NCBI RefSeq assembly: GCF_023715155.1
Contig: NZ_JAMBNQ010000004.1
Coordinates: 149,255 to 213,254 of the forward strand
DNA from: Neobacillus mesonae
GTDB lineage: Bacteria; Bacillota; Bacilli; Bacillales; Cytobacillaceae
Length of the DNA stretch: 64,000 bases
Direction of reading: 5' to 3'
Of the stretch, positions 37,279-46,471 are shown in pieces (the stretch's first letter is position 1; each line of letters opens with the position of its first letter). Position numbers and translations under genes: made by a program. Under the pieces are notes generated by a model, which was given only the letters and a program-made list of their open reading frames with translations, made no database searches and was not told where the DNA came from.

Positions 37279-37851
37279 ATGAATGAGAATTCAGTTCAAC
37301 AAGCCTTTCAAATTTGTTCGTATTTGCTCAGCTACCCCGATCAGGAATTTTGGGAAACACTTCCGGAAGTTGAGGATGAGTTGAAAGGATTAACCAATCC
37401 TGTTAAAGAAGAACTGCAGCAATTTTTTACGAAATCCCTAGATTTGACTTATGAAGAACTTGTCTCTTCCTATATCTCCACTTTTGATTTTGGCAAAAAA
37501 ACCAATCTGTACATTACGTATATGACGAATGGTGAACAGCGTGAACGCGGCATGGATCTTTTATTTTTGAAAAACTATTACAAATTACATGGATTTGATG
37601 TAACTGATAAGGAACTGCCTGACTACTTGCCGGTAATGCTTGAATTCGCCAGTCAAGTAAATAGAGACACGATGAAACCAATTTTTGAACGATATTTGGC
37701 TAATATTTTTGAGGTTACTAACCACTTAGATCCTGAAAACAACCTTTATGCTCACATCATGAAATCAATAATATTAGCTCTCGAAGAAGCAGGCATTAAA
37801 AAGTCTGTACGCAGGAGTGATGAAATATGTTTGAACAATTTTTATGGGTAG
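37279..37851 (+). CDS. narJ: Nitrate reductase molybdenum cofactor assembly chaperone
   Basis: A 190-residue all-helical protein of the TorD/NarJ family that binds apo-NarG and aids cofactor insertion and membrane attachment; it is not part of the final enzyme. The LLSYPDQEFWETLPEVEDEL and YISTFDFGKKTNLYITYM segments are characteristic. Its 3' end overlaps narI by 25 bases. CAGGTGAAACC precedes the ATG. Confidence 0.94.
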   Translation: MNENSVQQAFQICSYLLSYPDQEFWETLPEVEDELKGLTNPVKEELQQFFTKSLDLTYEELVSSYISTFDFGKKTNLYITYMTNGEQRERGMDLLFLKNYYKLHGFDVTDKELPDYLPVMLEFASQVNRDTMKPIFERYLANIFEVTNHLDPENNLYAHIMKSIILALEEAGIKKSVRRSDEICLNNFYG

Positions 37852-38516
37852 TTCTCCCCTATATCGTCCTGACCATTTTTATTGGCGGGCATATTTACCG
37901 GTACCAGCGGGACCAGTTTGGCTGGACCTCTAAATCCAGTGAATTGTTAGAGAAGAAATTACTCCGTGTAGGAAGTAATTTGTTTCATTGGGGAATTATC
38001 TTCGTATTTTTCGGCCATGTCATGGGGTTATTAATTCCTGTCGAAGTATACGAATCTATGGGAGTTTCCGAACATCAATACCATTTAATTGCCCTTATTG
38101 GCGGGGTTCCTGCTGGAATCGCGGCTGCCATCGGCATTTTGATTCTCTGCTACCGGCGGATAACGGTGAAAAGATTAATTTCAACAAGTTCTAAAGGAGA
38201 TTGGATTTCCCTCTTCTTCTTAACCATTGTGGTTTTATCAGGTATTTCTGCAACATTTTTAAATGTTGATTCGAATGGGTTTGATTATCGGACAACAATC
38301 GGACCATGGTTAAGAGGTATCTTAACCTTCAGGGCTGATGCAGGTCATATGGCAAGCGTTCCTGTTTGGTTTAAAATCCACATTCTTGCAGTATTGGGTG
38401 TATTCGCCGTATGGCCATTTACCCGCCTGGTTCATGTGTTTAGTGTGCCGCTCCGTTACTTAAATCGTAGTTATGTCATTTATCGTAAACGCAGTCCTAA
38501 GCACCAAAGTTTTTAA
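37827..38516 (+). CDS. narI: Respiratory nitrate reductase gamma subunit (cytochrome b)
   Basis: A 229-residue membrane protein with five helices that binds two haems b and oxidises menaquinol. Histidines typical of haem ligation appear in LFHWGIIFVFFGHVMGL and near the C-terminus in FKIHILAVLGVFAVWPFTRLVH. The ATG follows AGGAGTGATGAAAT within the narJ 3' end. It completes the narGHJI operon; narK, fnr and arfM, neighbours in B. subtilis, are not seen in this window. Confidence 0.96.
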   Translation: MFEQFLWVVLPYIVLTIFIGGHIYRYQRDQFGWTSKSSELLEKKLLRVGSNLFHWGIIFVFFGHVMGLLIPVEVYESMGVSEHQYHLIALIGGVPAGIAAAIGILILCYRRITVKRLISTSSKGDWISLFFLTIVVLSGISATFLNVDSNGFDYRTTIGPWLRGILTFRADAGHMASVPVWFKIHILAVLGVFAVWPFTRLVHVFSVPLRYLNRSYVIYRKRSPKHQSF

Positions 38517-38523
38517 ATGAAAT

Positions 38524-38544
38524 GGGGCCGCTTTTGGCCCCTTT
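38524..38544 (+). terminator. Weak terminator after narI
   Basis: GGGGCC (38524-38529) pairs with GGCCCC (38536-38541), followed by only TTT. Confidence 0.55.
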
Positions 38545-38561
38545 ACCAAATAGTGCGCCGC

Positions 38562-39590
38562 TTAAGTAAAGTACTCCAATTTAGCTTTTGGAAAAAACTT
38601 TTCCATGTAAGTATATAGGTGGTTCTTAATATCCTCTTCCTCTTCTTTTTGATAAATATATTTACCAATTCCATATTTGCCCCATTTATATCTTCTGGCT
38701 GTTTCATCTAATTCTAATTTTGTCATCGGATAATTTTTCTCAATTACCCTTTTTGCTGGCTTAGTAAACCTGTGCTGGATAAACTCGAATGTGATGTCAT
38801 CCCTTGCATCCGCTGGCAGTTCGGCATCAAGTCTTTCAAAAAGATGATAATATCCTTCCTCCCATCCCTCATGCAAATAAATGGGGGCTACAATAAACCC
38901 TAGTGGATATCCGGCTCTTGCTACTTTACCGGCAGCCTCTATCCTTTTAGCCAAAGGCGAAGTTCCAGGTTCAAAATTTTTTATCACATAATCTGCATTT
39001 ACACTAAAACGAAATCTGGTTTTCCCATTATGTTTGGCGTCAAGTAAATGATCTACATGATGGAATTTAGTAACGAAACGCAGTCTGCCAAGATCTGTTT
39101 TTCCAAAATGCTCAATGGCCCGTTTTAATGTATGTGTCAAATGGTCAATACCCACAATATCCGATGTACAGGAGGCTTCGAACCGGGTGATTTCCGGTGC
39201 ACGCTCTTCCATGTACTGATCCGCTGCGTCGAAAATTTCATCTACATTTACATATGTACGAATGTACGGTTTCGTCCCCATTGTTGTTTGCAAATAGCAA
39301 TAATGGCAATGCCCCATGCACCCGGTCGCAAATGGAATCGCGTATTCTGCGGACGGCTTTGATGTATCGAATTTAAGTGTTTTTCTGATTCCCACTACCA
39401 ATGTTGACTTAGCAATCCGGTACTTTTGAAAATCATTGTCTCCTGGAAGATTTCGTACTTGATTATGAGAGGTCGTATAACGAATTTCTACATCCAACTT
39501 TTCAAATTTTTCTTTCAGCATTGCGCCAAGCGGGTATTCCAAAGCTTTCGGTTCAAAGTAAACAAGCTGGGGCATAAACGGTTTATTCAT
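38562..39590 (-). CDS. splB: Spore photoproduct lyase
   Basis: A 342-residue radical SAM enzyme that reverses the UV-induced spore photoproduct (thyminyl-thymine dimer) during germination. The [4Fe-4S] motif is CMGHCHYC with Cys91, Cys95 and Cys98, and the conserved hydrogen-donor cysteine is Cys141 in EASCTSDIVG. The ATG at 39590 with GGTGGAGTG upstream gives the same length as B. subtilis SplB; an upstream GTG is too close to the site. It follows splA by 18 bases, as in the splAB operon. Confidence 0.98.
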   Translation of the reverse strand: MNKPFMPQLVYFEPKALEYPLGAMLKEKFEKLDVEIRYTTSHNQVRNLPGDNDFQKYRIAKSTLVVGIRKTLKFDTSKPSAEYAIPFATGCMGHCHYCYLQTTMGTKPYIRTYVNVDEIFDAADQYMEERAPEITRFEASCTSDIVGIDHLTHTLKRAIEHFGKTDLGRLRFVTKFHHVDHLLDAKHNGKTRFRFSVNADYVIKNFEPGTSPLAKRIEAAGKVARAGYPLGFIVAPIYLHEGWEEGYYHLFERLDAELPADARDDITFEFIQHRFTKPAKRVIEKNYPMTKLELDETARRYKWGKYGIGKYIYQKEEEEDIKNHLYTYMEKFFPKAKLEYFT

Positions 39591-39608
39591 ATCATCCACT
39601 CCACCATC

Positions 39609-39863
39609 TTAAAAGTCCCCAAAATATTGTTCATATGCTTGAATGGCATCCGCTTCATTTGTATATACAGCAGTTTCATTTGTCAGCGGATAATATTGTT
39701 CATATAAAAACAATGCTAATTCATTAGGATTCTCAGGATGGTTCACAACAGCAGCTGCCTGCACGTTTGCCACATCCTGTGTATGAGGGTTTCGATAAAA
39801 AACATAAACAATATCTCCTGGATTATATGACGCGTTATAAAGATTTCCTTCCACTTCTTCCAC
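39609..39863 (-). CDS. splA: SplA, regulator of the spl operon
   Basis: An 84-residue protein with the SplA core YNPGDIVYVFYRNPHTQDVANVQ and LALFLYEQYYPL. In B. subtilis SplA limits expression of splAB and belongs to a TRAP-like group. The start is a GTG; two GTG codons three codons apart (39863 and 39854) both lie near AAGGACG, so the exact N-terminus is uncertain. It is the first gene of the spl operon. Confidence 0.88.
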   Translation of the reverse strand: MEEVEGNLYNASYNPGDIVYVFYRNPHTQDVANVQAAAVVNHPENPNELALFLYEQYYPLTNETAVYTNEADAIQAYEQYFGDF

Positions 39864-39893
39864 CGTCCTTAAATTTAGAAACAGGTTTCAAAA

Positions 39894-39918
39894 CGAAAAA
39901 AACGCCGCTAAAGGGCGT
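39894..39918 (-). terminator. Terminator of the 54-residue protein gene
   Basis: ACGCC / GGCGT (39914-39918 with 39902-39906), followed on the minus strand by TTTTTTTCG. Confidence 0.7.
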
Positions 39919-39927
39919 ATATAAAAC

Positions 39928-40092
39928 TTATGAAGATGGAGAATCTAAATCTGCCCTGTTATTTATATTTTCTGCAATTGGGTCCATTTCCCCATAACCA
40001 GTAACTTTGCCGGCATGTTCTTCATGATATTTGGAACCTGATCCTTGTTGATATGACTTAGCTTGTTGATTTTCACGTTTTTGTTGTGACAT
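39928..40092 (-). CDS. Small hydrophilic protein of unknown function
   Basis: A 54-residue Gln/Ser/Asn-rich protein, MSQQKRENQQAKSYQQGSGS, then HEEHAGKVTGYGEMDPIAEN. AAGGAGG lies 7 bases before the ATG, a strong site, and a terminator follows. No membrane segment or cysteine is present. Its composition and its position just upstream of splAB on the same strand recall small spore proteins, but I cannot name a family. Confidence 0.75.
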   Translation of the reverse strand: MSQQKRENQQAKSYQQGSGSKYHEEHAGKVTGYGEMDPIAENINNRADLDSPSS

Positions 40093-40242
40093 TGTTTTCA
40101 CCTCCTTATTGTTAGGATGAGTAATCCATATGGAAGTTATTCGAATGAATATCTGCTTTATTTAAAAATCTTGGTATCCCACCGTATTTTAATTGGATTT
40201 TGGTAAATAATAGAAACAGATTTTTAACGGGAGTGAATGGTA

Positions 40243-40671
40243 TTGATTAAATTACAAACAGGGATTGAAGGTAAAAGAGCAAATTTTGGCGTAGCACGAA
40301 GTGTATTTGACTCCTATGGCTGCAGTTTTTGCAGCAATTTTGATTATGATCAAGGAAAATTTGATGCTCTATTATACCGGGATGGCGGTGAATCCATCTA
40401 TTTACGAGTGCCGATTTACGTAGTAGATGGGGCGTTGGATCATTCTAATGCTCATATTGAATTTGGCACCCCATTTGTGATTAAGCACGTCGTAAATATT
40501 GGCCTTGATTATGATGAAAATTCTTTTGTTACGGCAACTACAGGTCTTGATCAATTTCAAAAGCCGCTGGATCAAGATGGCCATATCTATGACAGAAGCA
40601 GATGGGAAAAAGCCGGGACCGAAGCAGTCCAAGAAATTATGAATTCAATGGGTGGATTACTCAGTTCTTAA
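40243..40671 (+). CDS. YugN-like protein
   Basis: A 142-residue soluble protein resembling the YugN-like family: an N-terminal MIKLQTGIEGKRANFGVARSVF piece, the FDYDQGKFDALLYRDGG strand pair, and a C-terminal amphipathic helix. The function of YugN is unknown. I choose TTG at 40243, six bases after GGGAGTGA; an ATG two codons earlier is almost on the site. No partner gene lies nearby; a YugO-type channel gene is 11 kb away. Confidence 0.75.
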   Translation: MIKLQTGIEGKRANFGVARSVFDSYGCSFCSNFDYDQGKFDALLYRDGGESIYLRVPIYVVDGALDHSNAHIEFGTPFVIKHVVNIGLDYDENSFVTATTGLDQFQKPLDQDGHIYDRSRWEKAGTEAVQEIMNSMGGLLSS

Positions 40672-40856
40672 TCTCCATTTTTGGAAAAAGAACAATGAGG
40701 GATTTTTAAGGAAGCTGGGTATCTTGAGATGCCTGTTAATGCAGGTGTTACAGAAGTTCAAAATATTGAGATGGCGGGGCTGAAGAGACGAAACTCTCTT
40801 TAGTCTCTTTATTTATTTTAATTTTGATACAGGAGCCCATAAGAATGAGTTTTCTG

Positions 40857-41262
40857 TCCAGTGCACTTGGCAGCACGGGGTGACTTTCACTCTGCACTCG
40901 TACTCCTTTCCAGTGCACTTGGAAGCATTACGTCCCTCCCTATCCGCACTCGTTCACCTCTCCAGTCCACTTACAAGCACTACTTCCCACCTATCCGCAC
41001 TCGGAACTCGCTCCAGTGTACATCGAAGCACTACTTCCCTTCCTATCTGCACTCGAATACCTCTCCAGTGCACTTCCAAACATTACATCCCTCTCTATCT
41101 GCACCCGGAACACGCGACAGTGCACTTCGAAGCACTACTTCCCTCCAATCTGCACTCGTACACCTCTCCAGTGCACTTCCAAACATTACGGCCCTCTCTA
41201 TCTGCACTCCGAACTCGCTCCAGTGTACATCGAAGCACTACGTCCTTCCTATCTGTACAAGC
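40857..41262. repeat. Tandem repeat array, 51-52 bp unit, eight copies
   Basis: Copies of CCAGTGCACTT...AAGCACTACTTCC...CTATCTGCACTCG begin at about 40859, 40910, 40962, 41013, 41065, 41117, 41168 and 41220. Neighbouring copies alternate between a GAAGCACTA form and an AAACATTAC form, giving a 104-bp higher-order unit. Each contains AGTGC...GCACT as an inverted pair around TTCGAA. The base composition (C-rich on this strand) differs from the surroundings. Several frames stay open by chance through the repeats. Confidence 0.85.
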
Positions 41263-41393
41263 CCTCCCATAATTTCACCATCAAAAGATCTCCCGTCATG
41301 ATTGAATAACCCAATTTTTAAAAATTTATAATAAAAACAATGCCATTTTCCTAAATTTTGCATTTACTATCTCTGAGAGGAGGAGATAAGTAA

Positions 41394-41714
41394 ATGATGA
41401 GCGAAAAAACATTCCATCAGGTTGCGGGTGAGCTTGTCCATCATGAGGTAATTGTTGTGACAAGACAAGGCAATTTTGAAGGAAAGCTTCTTAGTGTTGG
41501 GACAGACGTAATTGTTTTGGAGGACCGCCGCCTAGGAGGACGCCCTGTCAAATTATTTATTCGTATCGAAGAAGTGGTGGCCATTTACCGTGCTGAACGA
41601 AGACAGATGGGACCATTTGGATTTATGCCAATGGGCGGGGAATTCGAAGAGTCTAGTGAGCATTTTGAACAACACGAAAGTCACGAAAACAACGAACACC
41701 ACGAGAGCAGATAA
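41394..41714 (+). CDS. DUF2642 (YuzF-like) protein
   Basis: A 106-residue protein. Residues 1-75 form a small Sm-like or beta-barrel domain (GELVHHEVIVVTRQGNFEG, KLLSVGTDVIVLEDRR, VKLFIRIEEVVAIYRAER), and the tail is a His/Glu-rich stretch (HFEQHESHENNEHHESR). DUF2642 proteins are found in spore formers and often linked to the coat. GAGGAGGAG lies before tandem ATGs; the first or second may be used. The histidine-rich tail might bind metal. Confidence 0.75.
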   Translation: MMSEKTFHQVAGELVHHEVIVVTRQGNFEGKLLSVGTDVIVLEDRRLGGRPVKLFIRIEEVVAIYRAERRQMGPFGFMPMGGEFEESSEHFEQHESHENNEHHESR

Positions 41715-41806
41715 GCTCTCATAAAAAAAAGCTGAAATTGAGTGTTTGTCTATACGTCCCGTCATTTCCAACATACTCTGTAGTAAAAGCGTTGGAGGTG
41801 AACGGT

Positions 41807-41914
41807 ATGAGCGACGGATACGGAAGTGGAGCAGGATTTGCTCTGATTGTTGTACTATTTATTCTGCTAATCATCGTGGGTGCAGGCTTAATGGGCGGCT
41901 ACGGATTCTATTAA
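41807..41914 (+). CDS. YjcZ-family sporulation peptide
   Basis: A 35-residue peptide, MSDGYGSGAGFALIVVLFIL followed by LIIVGAG, ending LMGGYGFY. A Gly/Tyr-rich start, one hydrophobic helix and a Gly/Tyr end are the hallmarks of YjcZ/YczN-type sporulation proteins. GGAGGTGAACGGT precedes the ATG. A terminator follows at 41939. Confidence 0.9.
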   Translation: MSDGYGSGAGFALIVVLFILLIIVGAGLMGGYGFY

Positions 41915-41938
41915 TAGTAGTAACCATTCGTTTTTCGC

Positions 41939-41974
41939 AAAAACAGTCATGGATTCAAACATGACTGTTTTTTT
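41939..41974 (+). terminator. Terminator of the YjcZ-type gene
   Basis: AAAAACAGTCATG pairs with CATGACTGTTTTT (41939-41951 and 41960-41972), continuing into more Ts. Confidence 0.9.
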
Positions 41975-42045
41975 ATAAAATCCGGCATCCCTCCTGTTCA
42001 TCCTATGATAAACTTGACTTAAACTATCATTTTAGGAGGACCATT

Positions 42046-43365
42046 ATGAGTAAGATTGAACTTCAGTCTTTATTGGAAAGCCATCCTATCATTCATCAGC
42101 TCATGGCACTCGAAGAGGCTTTTTGGCTGAACTCAAACATTCAGTCATTTCAAACAGGAATGGAGAAAGCTCCTCTTTTACTAAACGATGTACTGGATGC
42201 GGAAGCAAGATTAAAACGCTTTGCCCCCTATATAGCTGTGGTTTTTCCTGAAACACAGGAGACACATGGGATCATCGAATCCCCCTTGGTTGAAATTCCT
42301 AAGATGAAGGAAAAATTAGAACAGGATTTCGCTCAGCCAATTTTGGGCGGTTTAAGGTTAAAATGTGACAGCCATCTGCCCATCTCAGGTTCAATTAAGG
42401 CAAGAGGCGGAATTTATGAAGTACTGAAAACAGCTGAAGATTTAGCTCTTAAACAAAATATGCTTTCATTGAATGATGATTATTCTATTTTAGACAGTGA
42501 AAAGTTTCGGTCCTTTTTCTCCCATTATTCTATCGCTGTTGGTTCAACAGGAAATTTGGGCTTAAGTATTGGAATTATGAGTGCCAAATTAGGATTTAAT
42601 GTAACTGTACATATGTCAGCAGATGCAAAACAATGGAAAAAAGATCTCCTTCGCAGTAAAAACGTAAAGGTGATTGAATATGCTTCAGATTACAGCAAAG
42701 CAGTCGAAGAAGGAAGGCGGCAGGCTGAAGTGGATCCGTCATGCCATTTTGTTGATGATGAAAATTCCCGTGATCTGTTTTTAGGCTATGCCGTAGCTGC
42801 TCTTCGCCTGCAAAAGCAGCTTGCGGAAGCAAATATCAAGGTTGATGAGGATCATCCGCTTTTTGTATATCTTCCATGTGGTGTCGGAGGCGGCCCTGGT
42901 GGTGTTGCATTCGGACTAAAACTGATGTTTAAAGACAATGTGCACTGTTTTTTTGCGGAACCTACCCACTCACCTTGCATGATGCTGGGAATGATGACCG
43001 GACTTCATGATAGAATAGCGGTTCAAGATATCGGTCTGGACAATAAAACAGCTGCTGACGGACTGGCAGTTGGCAGGCCTTCCGGATTTGTTGGAAAAGT
43101 CATGGAGCCATTTTTAAGTGGAAGTTTTACGGTTTCCGATAACAAAATGTATAAACTGCTGAAAGACTTGGCCGATACAGAAGGAATATACCTAGAACCC
43201 TCTGCTCTAGCTGGTATGATTGGTCCTGTCAAACTAGAAAAAAGTGATTATCTCCCAAAAGCTCATCTTTCAGATAAAATAAAAAATGGAACCCATATTG
43301 TTTGGGCTACTGGCGGAGGCATGGTGCCGAAAGAGGAGATGGAGAAATATTATAGGATTGGATAG
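42046..43365 (+). CDS. dsdA: D-serine ammonia-lyase
   Basis: A 439-residue fold-type II PLP enzyme that deaminates D-serine to pyruvate and ammonia. The PLP lysine is Lys118 in SGSIKARGG, the same number as in E. coli DsdA, and [14 protein letters not shown] binds the phosphate. AGGAGGACC precedes the ATG. The gene stands alone without the dsdX transporter or dsdC regulator of enterics, and has its own terminator. Confidence 0.96.
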   Translation: MSKIELQSLLESHPIIHQLMALEEAFWLNSNIQSFQTGMEKAPLLLNDVLDAEARLKRFAPYIAVVFPETQETHGIIESPLVEIPKMKEKLEQDFAQPILGGLRLKCDSHLPISGSIKARGGIYEVLKTAEDLALKQNMLSLNDDYSILDSEKFRSFFSHYSIAVGSTGNLGLSIGIMSAKLGFNVTVHMSADAKQWKKDLLRSKNVKVIEYASDYSKAVEEGRRQAEVDPSCHFVDDENSRDLFLGYAVAALRLQKQLAEANIKVDEDHPLFVYLPCGVGGGPGGVAFGLKLMFKDNVHCFFAEPTHSPCMMLGMMTGLHDRIAVQDIGLDNKTAADGLAVGRPSGFVGKVMEPFLSGSFTVSDNKMYKLLKDLADTEGIYLEPSALAGMIGPVKLEKSDYLPKAHLSDKIKNGTHIVWATGGGMVPKEEMEKYYRIG

Positions 43366-43369
43366 AAAT

Positions 43370-43408
43370 AGGTCAGAGCCATCCCCATGGCATCTGACCT
43401 TTTTTTCT
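43370..43408 (+). terminator. Terminator of dsdA
   Basis: AGGTCAGA-GCCAT-CCCC-ATGGC-A-TCTGACCT, one bulged base, then TTTTTTT. Confidence 0.9.
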
Positions 43409-43411
43409 ACA

Positions 43412-44062
43412 CTATCCCTTATTTTTCACATATACTGTTTCTGATTTTTTGGGAACACGGATAGAGAATAATTCAAACGATAATCCGTATAAAAAGGCTA
43501 CAAGAAACATGGAACCAATCATATCAAAAATGACATGCTGCTTGACAAATAAAGTTGAAATAATGATAAGAGTACCGCCAATATGAAGCATAATCGTATT
43601 GATCATATGTTTATTTTTAATATGAATCGATGCCAGCATGATAGCAAATGTGGTTAGGACATGAATGCTTGGAAAACAATTGTATGGCTGATCATGGGTA
43701 TAAACGAATTGGACCATCATTGAGATGATATCATCCCCCATAACGGCAGGCCTCGGAACTGTCGTTTGGAAAAAGAAATAAATGACAAAGCACATCATTT
43801 CTCCTGCAGCAATCAGGGTTAAAGTTTTAAGATAAACTTTAGGATCTTTAAAGCAAAAATAAACCAAATAACAGAAAATATACGCATACCAAAGAATATA
43901 GGGAATGATAAAAATTGGCACAAAAGGAATCGATTGGTCGATGGGTGAGATGAAATCCACTGCCTTATGTGATCGTTCATTCAGCAGCTGGTATATCAAG
44001 CCTAAAACCGGAATGATCAGCAAAAATAATAAGTAGGGAGCCCTTTTTAAATAAACCTTCAA
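43412..44062 (-). CDS. PAP2-type phosphatase, inositol-phosphorylceramide synthase-like
   Basis: A 216-residue membrane protein with six helices. PAP2 motifs are visible: the TVPRP segment, NCFPSIHVLTTFA with the catalytic His, and KQHVIFDMIGS with the second His and Asp. Such proteins remove phosphate from lipid phosphates or transfer phospho-head groups. The best start is TTG at 44062 after GGAGGGG; upstream codons overlap that site. The substrate is unknown. Confidence 0.8.
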   Translation of the reverse strand: MKVYLKRAPYLLFLLIIPVLGLIYQLLNERSHKAVDFISPIDQSIPFVPIFIIPYILWYAYIFCYLVYFCFKDPKVYLKTLTLIAAGEMMCFVIYFFFQTTVPRPAVMGDDIISMMVQFVYTHDQPYNCFPSIHVLTTFAIMLASIHIKNKHMINTIMLHIGGTLIIISTLFVKQHVIFDMIGSMFLVAFLYGLSFELFSIRVPKKSETVYVKNKG

Positions 44063-44122
44063 ATAATCCCCTCCCTCCTCCATCAACCTAAAAAAGAAAG
44101 CTTACTAGAATTTTGATAAACA

Positions 44123-45202
44123 TTATGAAAATGTGTTTTTTAATTTCAAAGATTCGTTTACGATGTTTTCAATAAGCTGCCCTGCCGTTGTCTGTGACGC
44201 CATTCTTGGACTCTGACCAGACCATAGTGACATATAATCCGGATTTTTGCTTTGGGCAGCTGCTTTTCTGATGGATTTGGTTAATGCGTTTTGAACAGGA
44301 TAATCTGGCAGATGGTCTTCGTTTGCATGAAGTTTTTCTATAAAACGGTTCTTCACACCTCTGGCCATTTTACCTGAAAAAGTCTTTGTCATGACGACCT
44401 GATCTTCTTTCGCTTTAAGAATTGCCTCTTTATGAAGTTGATTCGCACCGCTTTCTTCACACACAAGAAATGCAGTTCCCATTTGAACAGCTTGAGCTCC
44501 TAAAAATTGGGCAGCTAATAACCCCCTGCCATCCATAATCCCTCCGGCAGCAATGATTGGAATGGAGATATAATCGGCTGACTGAGGGATAAGTGACATG
44601 AGACCAATCAAACTTTGCTGGTCTTCACCGCTAAAAGTGCCGCGGTGCCCGCCCGCTTCAGAGCCCTGTACTACAACCGCATCCATCCCTGCCTCTTCAT
44701 TCCAAATCGCCTCTTGAACGGTGGTTGCGGTTCCAATAATAATAGACGAATTTTTCTTCAATTTGGTTCTGATGTCTTCGGAAGGAATACCGAAAGTAAA
44801 GGAACAAATCGGAACCTTTTCATCAATCACTATATTCACCATTCGCTGAAAGGTTTCTGTGTCCTTCTCATAATTTGAAAAGGATGAACTATTTTCATCG
44901 ATTCCAAGTTCCGCTTCGATCTGTTTTAACATTTCTTTTGAAGATTGGACTTTTTGCTCATCAACAGAATAGGGAACCGGGACAAACAAGTTCACGCCAA
45001 ATGGTTTTTCTGTCAACGCCTTCACATTCTGTATTTGAACTTTTAATTGTTCCGGACTCAAATACCCTGCTCCAATCATGCCGAGTCCACCGGCATTGGA
45101 AACAGCCGCTGCTAATTCAGGTGTGGTTACTCCACCCGCCATCGGAGCCTGAAGGATAGGATAATCTATTTTCAATAGTTTCGTAAATTCATTGTTTAAC
45201 AT
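44123..45202 (-). CDS. Nitronate monooxygenase / FabK-like flavoprotein (YrpB-like)
   Basis: A 359-residue FMN TIM barrel. LLKIDYPILQAPMAGGVTTP at the N-terminus, VQGSEAGGHRG in the phosphate loop and GAQAVQMGTAFLVCEES are the standard NMO/FabK motifs. It resembles B. subtilis YrpB more closely than the 14675-15682 protein does. I choose ATG 45202 after AAAGGCGG; the longer frame upstream has no site. Enoyl-ACP reductase or nitronate oxidation are both possible. Confidence 0.85.
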   Translation of the reverse strand: MLNNEFTKLLKIDYPILQAPMAGGVTTPELAAAVSNAGGLGMIGAGYLSPEQLKVQIQNVKALTEKPFGVNLFVPVPYSVDEQKVQSSKEMLKQIEAELGIDENSSSFSNYEKDTETFQRMVNIVIDEKVPICSFTFGIPSEDIRTKLKKNSSIIIGTATTVQEAIWNEEAGMDAVVVQGSEAGGHRGTFSGEDQQSLIGLMSLIPQSADYISIPIIAAGGIMDGRGLLAAQFLGAQAVQMGTAFLVCEESGANQLHKEAILKAKEDQVVMTKTFSGKMARGVKNRFIEKLHANEDHLPDYPVQNALTKSIRKAAAQSKNPDYMSLWSGQSPRMASQTTAGQLIENIVNESLKLKNTFS

Positions 45203-45365
45203 ATTACTGCCGCCTTTCGCCATTTACTTTTCATTTTGTTGTATACCCTTATATTGTAACTCTAAATATTCAAAACTTTCTACCCAAAGGTCCCATCCAT
45301 TGTAAAAAAGGAGCCATAGTGTAATAATTTTAAGTAAAGAATAACTGGAAAAGGAGTGAATTGAA

Positions 45366-46460
45366 ATGGGCTTCCGTTTTAGAAAAAGCATTAAAATTGC
45401 TCCTGGCATAAGGATGAATGTGGGTAAAAAAAGTGTCGGCTTGAGTGTTGGTGTTCCCGGACTAAGATATACCATCAATAGCAGCGGGAAAAGAACAACA
45501 TCCGTTGGAATTCCTGGTTCTGGATTATATTATACAACTTCATCTGGCAGCAAAAGTTATAAAACACCCGCATATCAAAGACGGAATGAATTAGCCAAAC
45601 AGCAGCGGGAATGGCAAAAGCTGCAAGAGGCAGAACAAGCAAGACTCCAGGTTGAACTATATAAAAATCGATTAGAGCAGATACGTTCCATCCATCATGA
45701 ATCAGATGACCCGATCAATTGGCAGGAGGTTTATCATCGAGACCCGCCTTTCCGGCCTGGTGAAGACGGCCCCAGCACAATAGCCGCAAGACAGCAGCTT
45801 GAAGCCTATCAGCCAGGGGTTATGGATAAGCTGTTCAACCGGGATGATCAAAAAAGGCAGAAACTTTATGAAGAAATTGAAAAGGCAAGAGAGCAGGATA
45901 CAAGCCTGTTAAAAGGGTTTAGTCATATGCATGAGATTGCTGGAAGAATGCTAAATCGGGATATCGATACCTATCTGGAAGTAATAGAGGAATTTAATCC
46001 GCTTGATGACCTGGTAGACTTTGGAAGCAGTTTTGAGTTCGGAACAGATAATCCAAATGAAATGCATGTTTCCTTTGAAGTAAATGCAAAATCGGTTGTT
46101 CCTGAAAAAAGCTTAAGTTTAACAAAAACAGGTAAATTATCGGAAAAAGCACTGACGAAAACAGCATATTATGATATTTATCAAGATTACGTTTGCAGTG
46201 CAGCGTTACGGATTGCGAGGGACATGTTAGCCTTACTGCCCATCAATTATGTATTTGTCTCTGCCTATGAAGACCGTCTGAACCAGGCAACCGGCCACAG
46301 GGAAACTATCGCCATCCTATCGGTAAAATACGACCGAATCACCATCAACAGGCTTAATTTTGAAAACCTTGATCCATCTGAGGCTCTGGCTAATTTCCAG
46401 CACAAAATGAATTTCAAAAAAACGCAGGGCTTCGGCGGCATTGGCGAAGAATTAAAATAA
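45366..46460 (+). CDS. DUF4236 protein
   Basis: A 364-residue protein. Residues 1-55 are the DUF4236 domain: MGFRFRKSIKIAPGIRMNVG, VGVPGLRYTINSSGKRT, then IPGSGLYY. Residues 70-180 are a charged, Gln/Glu/Arg-rich helical or coiled-coil region, and the last 150 residues form a mixed alpha/beta domain with no recognised motif. There is no signal peptide. AAGGAGTG precedes the ATG. DUF4236 is widespread and uncharacterised, often fused to unrelated tails; this tail is long. Confidence 0.8.
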   Translation: MGFRFRKSIKIAPGIRMNVGKKSVGLSVGVPGLRYTINSSGKRTTSVGIPGSGLYYTTSSGSKSYKTPAYQRRNELAKQQREWQKLQEAEQARLQVELYKNRLEQIRSIHHESDDPINWQEVYHRDPPFRPGEDGPSTIAARQQLEAYQPGVMDKLFNRDDQKRQKLYEEIEKAREQDTSLLKGFSHMHEIAGRMLNRDIDTYLEVIEEFNPLDDLVDFGSSFEFGTDNPNEMHVSFEVNAKSVVPEKSLSLTKTGKLSEKALTKTAYYDIYQDYVCSAALRIARDMLALLPINYVFVSAYEDRLNQATGHRETIAILSVKYDRITINRLNFENLDPSEALANFQHKMNFKKTQGFGGIGEELK

Positions 46461-46471
46461 GGTGCCGGGAT

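Noticed and set aside
40861..41309. Three overlapping plus-strand frames of 97-145 codons
   Set aside because: They run through the 51-52 bp tandem array; similar peptides appear in each frame because the DNA repeats. No ribosome site or family pattern.
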